This document shows positions 60,152-64,000 of a stretch of 64,000 nt of DNA, one piece after another; positions within the stretch are counted from its first letter, which is position 1, and each line of letters begins with the position of its first letter. Under the pieces are notes generated by a model. The model was given only the letters and a program-made list of their open reading frames with translations, was not told where the DNA came from and ran no database searches. The DNA is from Massiliimalia sp050943535. Its GTDB lineage: Bacteria; Bacillota; Clostridia; Oscillospirales; Ruminococcaceae. The DNA lies in NCBI GenBank assembly GCA_050943535.1, contig JBMNPJ010000013.1, positions 1 to 64,000 on the forward strand, in the 5' to 3' direction. The position numbers and the translations under genes are program-made.

Positions 60152-61036
60152 TTAATTAGGCAAAACTGCCGGTTTGATTCCAATCAATTCCTCTAAAGCC
60201 GCTCCCATAAACCGTTCCGGGATTTCCGGCCACTGACAATCTCCGGTTTCTTCCCGGCACAGTTCTATAGCTCTGTCCAAAACCCGTTTATAGGAAATTC
60301 CCTCTCCGTTTAAAATGCTTACTGTAATCGGTGTCCATAATGGCGCATGCTGATCCATTTTCGCCTCATACAGACTTTTTACAGCGGCAGATACATCATA
60401 ATCCAGGGTGAGCAATTCTTCCCGCCAGTTTTCTTCTTCCCCATGCAGCATTATAAACTGAGTTTTTCCCTTTCCGGCGGTAAGGGGCAGCCCAATGGAA
60501 CCGGGATTGAGCACCTGGGTCCCGTCGTGACACAGTTTCATCTGCCGATGGGTATGTCCGCACAAAATCCACTTCTGTTCTGTTTTTCGAATGACATCCA
60601 AGGTATAATCATCATCAAAATACAGCCGGCGCTTTACAGAACCAGGAGAACCGTGACACAGAATCAGTTCCGGCAGTCCCGGAAAAGACACCACCTGGGT
60701 ATCCGGCAGTTCAGCAAAAAATTCCAAATCCTGCTTTCGCAAAGCATGATAGGTATAATAAAGAGTTCCGGTAACAGAGTTTCCGTCTTCCCAGTCATTT
60801 CTCCCTTGCCGGTAATAATCCAAAAAATATTCTTCCCGATTTCCCAGAATAAACTGACAGGGATACTCTTTTTTCAGTTGATACAGCACATCCAATGTTC
60901 TATCTGGAAAGGGCAATTCCCCAATATAGTCTCCTAAAAAGAAAAACTGCTCCGCGCCCTGTTCTACAGCATAATCAATACAGCGCTTTATAGCGGCGTA
61001 ATTTCCATGAATATCGGATAAAACCGCAATTTTCAT
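60152..61036 (-). CDS. Metallophosphoesterase, YfcE/ApaH-like
   Basis: A 294-aa calcineurin-like phosphoesterase. Metal-binding motifs in order: SDIHGNYAAI, GDYIG, GNREEYF, CHGSPGS and GHTHRQM. These give the full dinuclear site. The C-terminal 100 residues form an extra helical region, absent from the short YfcE type, that resembles diadenosine-tetraphosphatase-like relatives. Substrate unknown. The start at 61036 (MKIAVLSDIHG) follows AAGGGGAAAAT. It is the last clearly chromosomal gene before the integrative element. Confidence 0.9.
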   Translation of the reverse strand: MKIAVLSDIHGNYAAIKRCIDYAVEQGAEQFFFLGDYIGELPFPDRTLDVLYQLKKEYPCQFILGNREEYFLDYYRQGRNDWEDGNSVTGTLYYTYHALRKQDLEFFAELPDTQVVSFPGLPELILCHGSPGSVKRRLYFDDDYTLDVIRKTEQKWILCGHTHRQMKLCHDGTQVLNPGSIGLPLTAGKGKTQFIMLHGEEENWREELLTLDYDVSAAVKSLYEAKMDQHAPLWTPITVSILNGEGISYKRVLDRAIELCREETGDCQWPEIPERFMGAALEELIGIKPAVLPN

Positions 61037-61189
61037 ATTTTCCCCTTCTTTTTCAAGAATAATTTTCTTCATTGTAAACCAATCTTCTTATCCTTGTCAA
61101 TCCGGAAAAATTTGTACCTTGTTTAAAAATATATTCCAGTGTTTGAACAGCAGCACAGTGAAATGAAAGAGAAGGATTAGCCCTTTTAG

Positions 61190-61503
61190 TTATCCTATTT
61201 GGTAACCACTGAACCTTCATTTCACCCTCATTTTGGGTGGTTGTCCTATGATTAACCCATGAAATTCCATAAAATCCGGCTCATTTTTAACCATACATCA
61301 AAACAGATTTACAAAAGAAAAAAGCCCCGAAACCGCGTGGGTTCGGGGCTTTTTTGAATCCCATAAGGGAAATTATCTCTTGGAGAACTGTGGTGCGCGA
61401 CGAGCAGCTTTAAGACCGTACTGCGCGAGTTTAGAGCCGATTTTCCTTGATATTCCGGGCTTTTCCGGCTTTTTAGCTCTCGGTTATCCTATGTGGTAAC
61501 CAC
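61190..61503. repeat. 20-bp direct repeats near the element end (candidate att or arm sites)
   Basis: TTATCCTATTTGGTAACCAC at 61190-61209 and TTATCCTATGTGGTAACCAC at 61484-61503 differ at one base. Both lie just downstream of the first integrase gene, where attachment or arm-type sites of Tn916-like elements sit. The inner GGTAACC is a palindrome. The gap 61037-61519 otherwise contains only a terminator. Confidence 0.55.
61321..61357. terminator. Terminator downstream of the first integrase
   Basis: AAAGCCCCGAA / TTCGGGGCTTT stem with T-runs on both strands. Confidence 0.85.
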
Positions 61504-61519
61504 AAAAAACAGGGGGTTT

Positions 61520-62731
61520 TCATTGAGCCGGAGCCTGATGGAAAGCACCGTTTACCACCCCAAACAGCTCTTCTGGTTTATTGTACTTCACCTTGGCGTA
61601 GATGTCCATAGTTGTTTTGCTGTTTTCATGTCCAGCAAGGTATTGGACGGTCTTTGGATCAACACCAGCATAGAGAAGATTGGTAATGTAAGTGTGTCGC
61701 AACTGATGCGGGGTTACATCAAAGTCCAGCGTATATCTGATTTTGGGTTGATTTTTCTGGGTCATGCCCAGCGTTGGGGTAACCGTGTATTTGATGCTCT
61801 GCCCATTCACATACTTATAATAGTTGCGGGGCTTGGTGGACCGGACAACTACATACTTCCATACTCGCTGAAACTGGGATGCAGCCAACGGCTCTCCATT
61901 GCTGTCTGCTATCACATAGTCCGAATGGGAGGTTTCCTTGGCTTCCCGCAGACAATCCACCAGACACTTGGGAATTGGAATGTCCCTTTTGGCTGCTTTA
62001 CTCTTTAGCACCGTAGAAACCACCGGCCTGTTATGCTCTGTACGCCACGCTCGCCTTACCGATAGATAAGGTGTAGGCTCGTCCAGAAATACGCAGTCCC
62101 ATTGCAGCGCGAGGATTTCTTCTCGGCGCAGACCGGAATACAATCCAAGCATAATAAATAGGTAGGGAGGAAGCCCTTTGACTGTATCCAAAAGCACGGC
62201 TACCTGTTGATCTGTCAATGCCTCTCTCTTTTTTGCTGGCTTTCCGCCCTTGCCCGATATTCCCTCACAGGGATTGTGTTCGAGAATTTGGCTCCGCTCT
62301 GCCGTGTAAAAAACACATTTTAGGAGCATATTTACCTTATTATACAATCCCTCTGACTTTTTCGACAGCGGGACAAGCGCCAACCGAATATCATCAGAAG
62401 TGACTTCCTCCATATACATCTCGCCCAAGGGTTTGATGATATAGTTTTTCATGTCCCTCGTATAGCCTCTGAGCGTAGAGGCAGAAACTTTTGCCGACTG
62501 CATGAGCAGCCACTTTTCGCAATACTCTGCCACCGTTGGATGCTGCCGATGAAAGATGATCTCCTCCACCTGCCGCCGCGCCTCTAATTCCTTCTCATAC
62601 AATTCCTCGCAAGTAGTGGCGTACAGACTCACCTGCTTGCCATCTGCGTCCATTATCCGGGTCCTGTAATACTGGATTCCTTTTAATGTAATGGTTCCAT
62701 ACTTCGGGACCTCCGGTTTCTTTTTAGCCAT
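61520..62731 (-). CDS. int: Tyrosine recombinase / integrase (Tn916 type)
   Basis: A 403-aa site-specific integrase. An N-terminal DNA-arm-binding domain (about 1-60) precedes the SAM-like core-binding domain (HPTVAEYCEKWLLMQSAKVS). The catalytic domain has Arg in YSGLRREEILALQW, His-x-x-Arg in PHQLRHTYITNL, a second His in YLAGHENSKTTM and the nucleophile Tyr in MDIYAKV. It moves an integrative conjugative element. ATG 62731 has AAGGAAG about 8 bp upstream. The right-hand neighbour is a closely related integrase. Confidence 0.95.
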   Translation of the reverse strand: MAKKKPEVPKYGTITLKGIQYYRTRIMDADGKQVSLYATTCEELYEKELEARRQVEEIIFHRQHPTVAEYCEKWLLMQSAKVSASTLRGYTRDMKNYIIKPLGEMYMEEVTSDDIRLALVPLSKKSEGLYNKVNMLLKCVFYTAERSQILEHNPCEGISGKGGKPAKKREALTDQQVAVLLDTVKGLPPYLFIMLGLYSGLRREEILALQWDCVFLDEPTPYLSVRRAWRTEHNRPVVSTVLKSKAAKRDIPIPKCLVDCLREAKETSHSDYVIADSNGEPLAASQFQRVWKYVVVRSTKPRNYYKYVNGQSIKYTVTPTLGMTQKNQPKIRYTLDFDVTPHQLRHTYITNLLYAGVDPKTVQYLAGHENSKTTMDIYAKVKYNKPEELFGVVNGAFHQAPAQ

Positions 62732-62832
62732 CTTCGATCTTCCTTTCCTGATAAAGTGCAGTTTCCGTATCTACACTCTCTTTTTATCAGAAAGCCTCAA
62801 TTTAATCAAAGATACGGCCTGGGCAAAACAAA

Positions 62833-62856
62833 GAGCGAGACAGCCTTGCCTCGCTC
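62833..62856 (-). terminator. Hairpin downstream of the second integrase
   Basis: GAGCGAG / CTCGCTC stem with a 10-nt loop. Confidence 0.6.
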
Positions 62857-62879
62857 CTGTTTCACTTCCTATTTTATTC

Positions 62880-64000
62880 TTAAACTGCTTCCCAGCCTGC
62901 AAATGCGCTGCTCATTGATCTCACCAGCTCATCCGGCCGGTTGTATTTGACCTTTGCATAGATGTCCATGGTAATCTTGCTGCTTTCATGGCCTGCCAGG
63001 TATTGAACTGTTTTGGGATCTACCGACGCATGAATGAGGTTGGTGATGTAGGTATGCCGCAGCTGATGTGGAGTAACCTCAAAATCCAAGCTGTAAACTA
63101 CCTTGCCATTATGAGCCGCCTTTTCTCCAAGAACAGGAGTAACCGTATGTTTTACACGCTTTCCATCTTCGTACCGATAATACGACCGTTCCTTAACGGT
63201 TCTGGTAACAATATACTGCCAGAGCCGCTTAAACTGTGTGTAAGACAGCGGTTCACCATCCCGGTTTGAAACTACATACTCCGAAGTCGAGGTTGCTTTT
63301 GCCGCTTTCAAGCACTCTGCCAAACAAACAGGGAGAGGGATATTTCTCTCCGCAGCCTTTGTTTTCAATTCATCCAGGATGACCGGTCTGTTATGCTCTG
63401 TGTGCCATGCCCGCCTTACAGTCAGGTATGGGGTATCCGTATCCAAATATACAGAATCCCATTGCAGTGCAAGAATTTCTTCCCGTCGCAGACCCGCATA
63501 CAAGCCGATCATAACAAATACATAAGGCGGCAAACCTCGGATAGCGTCTAAAAGGCGTTCTACCTGTTCGTCCGTCAAAGCCTGCCGATCCTCTTGGGGA
63601 ACGCCGCCCCCTTTTGTCGTTAGATGAATTGTCGGGTTGTGGTCGATAATCCGGCTTTCCATTGCTGAACGAAAGATAGACTTATAAAGAATCACCACGG
63701 ACTTGTAAACCGATACGGATTTCTTAGAAACCGGAACGAGAGCAAGCTGAATATCGTCCAAGCTAACCTCTCCCATCCGCTTATCTCCCAGTTCCGCAAT
63801 GATATGCCGCCTGACCTTTGAGGTATAGTCCGTCAAGGTGGTTGCTCGCACATGCACCGATTGCATCAGCAGCCACTTTTCACAATACTCGGCCACCGTA
63901 GGCGTTTTCCGATGGAAAGTAGCATTCTCAATCTGCTCCAATGCAATCGTTTCTCTTTTGTAAAGTTCTTCAGGTGTTTTTGCGTAAAGAGCAATGAGCT
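62880..64000 (-). CDS. Second tyrosine recombinase / integrase, 5' end beyond the window
   Basis: The frame is open to the right edge (its last readable residues are ALYAKTPEELYKRETIALEQ), so the start lies outside. About 373 residues are seen. It has the same layout as the first integrase: KTPTVAEYCEKWLLMQSVHV, YAGLRREEILALQW, PHQLRHTYITNLIH, YLAGHESSKITM and MDIYAKVKYN. All catalytic residues (R, HxxR, H, Y) are present, so it appears intact. The two enzymes are related along their length but differ at many positions, which argues against a very recent duplication. Confidence 0.93.
   Translation of the reverse strand, partial: LIALYAKTPEELYKRETIALEQIENATFHRKTPTVAEYCEKWLLMQSVHVRATTLTDYTSKVRRHIIAELGDKRMGEVSLDDIQLALVPVSKKSVSVYKSVVILYKSIFRSAMESRIIDHNPTIHLTTKGGGVPQEDRQALTDEQVERLLDAIRGLPPYVFVMIGLYAGLRREEILALQWDSVYLDTDTPYLTVRRAWHTEHNRPVILDELKTKAAERNIPLPVCLAECLKAAKATSTSEYVVSNRDGEPLSYTQFKRLWQYIVTRTVKERSYYRYEDGKRVKHTVTPVLGEKAAHNGKVVYSLDFEVTPHQLRHTYITNLIHASVDPKTVQYLAGHESSKITMDIYAKVKYNRPDELVRSMSSAFAGWEAV

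Noticed and set aside
1..64000. tRNA or rRNA genes
   Set aside because: Scanning the gaps for T-loop GGTTCRANTCC and rRNA-like blocks showed none; a tRNAscan run would be decisive.

Overview
The window reads as chromosomal DNA of a low-to-mid GC anaerobic Firmicute, most likely a gut Clostridia (Oscillospirales/Ruminococcaceae-like). This rests on gene content and is an inference: duplicated FeoA plus FeoB, a long single-chain PurL, the paired B12-radical-SAM/DUF2344 genes, DUF6062 and DUF6472 proteins, an RsgI-type anti-sigma factor, NhaC, class II aldolase, GPH transporter and a Tn916-type integrase. No rRNA, tRNA or CRISPR array was seen.

Layout. 0.1-7.7 kb (mostly minus): esterase, two-component system, then trmN6-like/GNAT/rsmI and a VTT/PH membrane pair. 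8.0-11.0 kb (plus): feoA-feoA-feoB and a 47-aa membrane peptide behind a consensus promoter packed with ACTAA/TTAGT half-sites. 11.8-19.2 kb: purL, mtaB, a plus-strand HPr-like gene, and a yjbQ/DUF188/HAD operon. 20.0-25.7 kb (plus): a MacB-type ABC ATPase with a giant FtsX-type permease carrying a Gln-rich coiled coil, then a GH13 enzyme. 26.2-32.3 kb (minus): two radical-SAM-linked genes, an 871-aa membrane protein that looks like a dead P1B-type ATPase, and rlmB.

32.3-33.3 kb is a 700-bp AT-rich gap with a perfect 16-bp inverted repeat and eight same-strand DnaA-box-like 9-mers, followed by a small conserved-looking gene. 33.4-38.7 kb: DUF6062, ilvN-ilvB (minus), a divergent FCD/GntR regulator and ilvC; the regulator's promoter is covered by an inverted repeat whose half-site recurs in the ilvC promoter. 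39.0-41.7 kb: ECF sigma/RsgI-like anti-sigma, a secreted Asp-rich repeat protein, and fructose-bisphosphate aldolase. 41.8-52.9 kb: NhaC, OGG, GPH transporter, Eis-like acetyltransferase, lexA, a candidate small RNA or leader, smr, a G5/3D wall protein, DUF6472-pcp-nucleotidyltransferase, and MarR-YczE. 52.9-61.0 kb: GH172, an AT-rich predicted metalloprotease, AraC regulator with a hairpin leader, glycerol dehydrogenase, a small membrane protein, a second two-component system and a metallophosphoesterase. From about 61.1 kb an integrative element begins, with two related tyrosine recombinases; the second runs off the right edge.

Most longer gaps are filled by three interspersed repeat families (A, B, C below). 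They are built of swappable hairpin modules. Family B (four copies, same orientation) keeps stems paired while their sequence changes, which makes it the best candidate here for an undescribed structured element. Start sites were moved inward where a Shine-Dalgarno sequence supported it.
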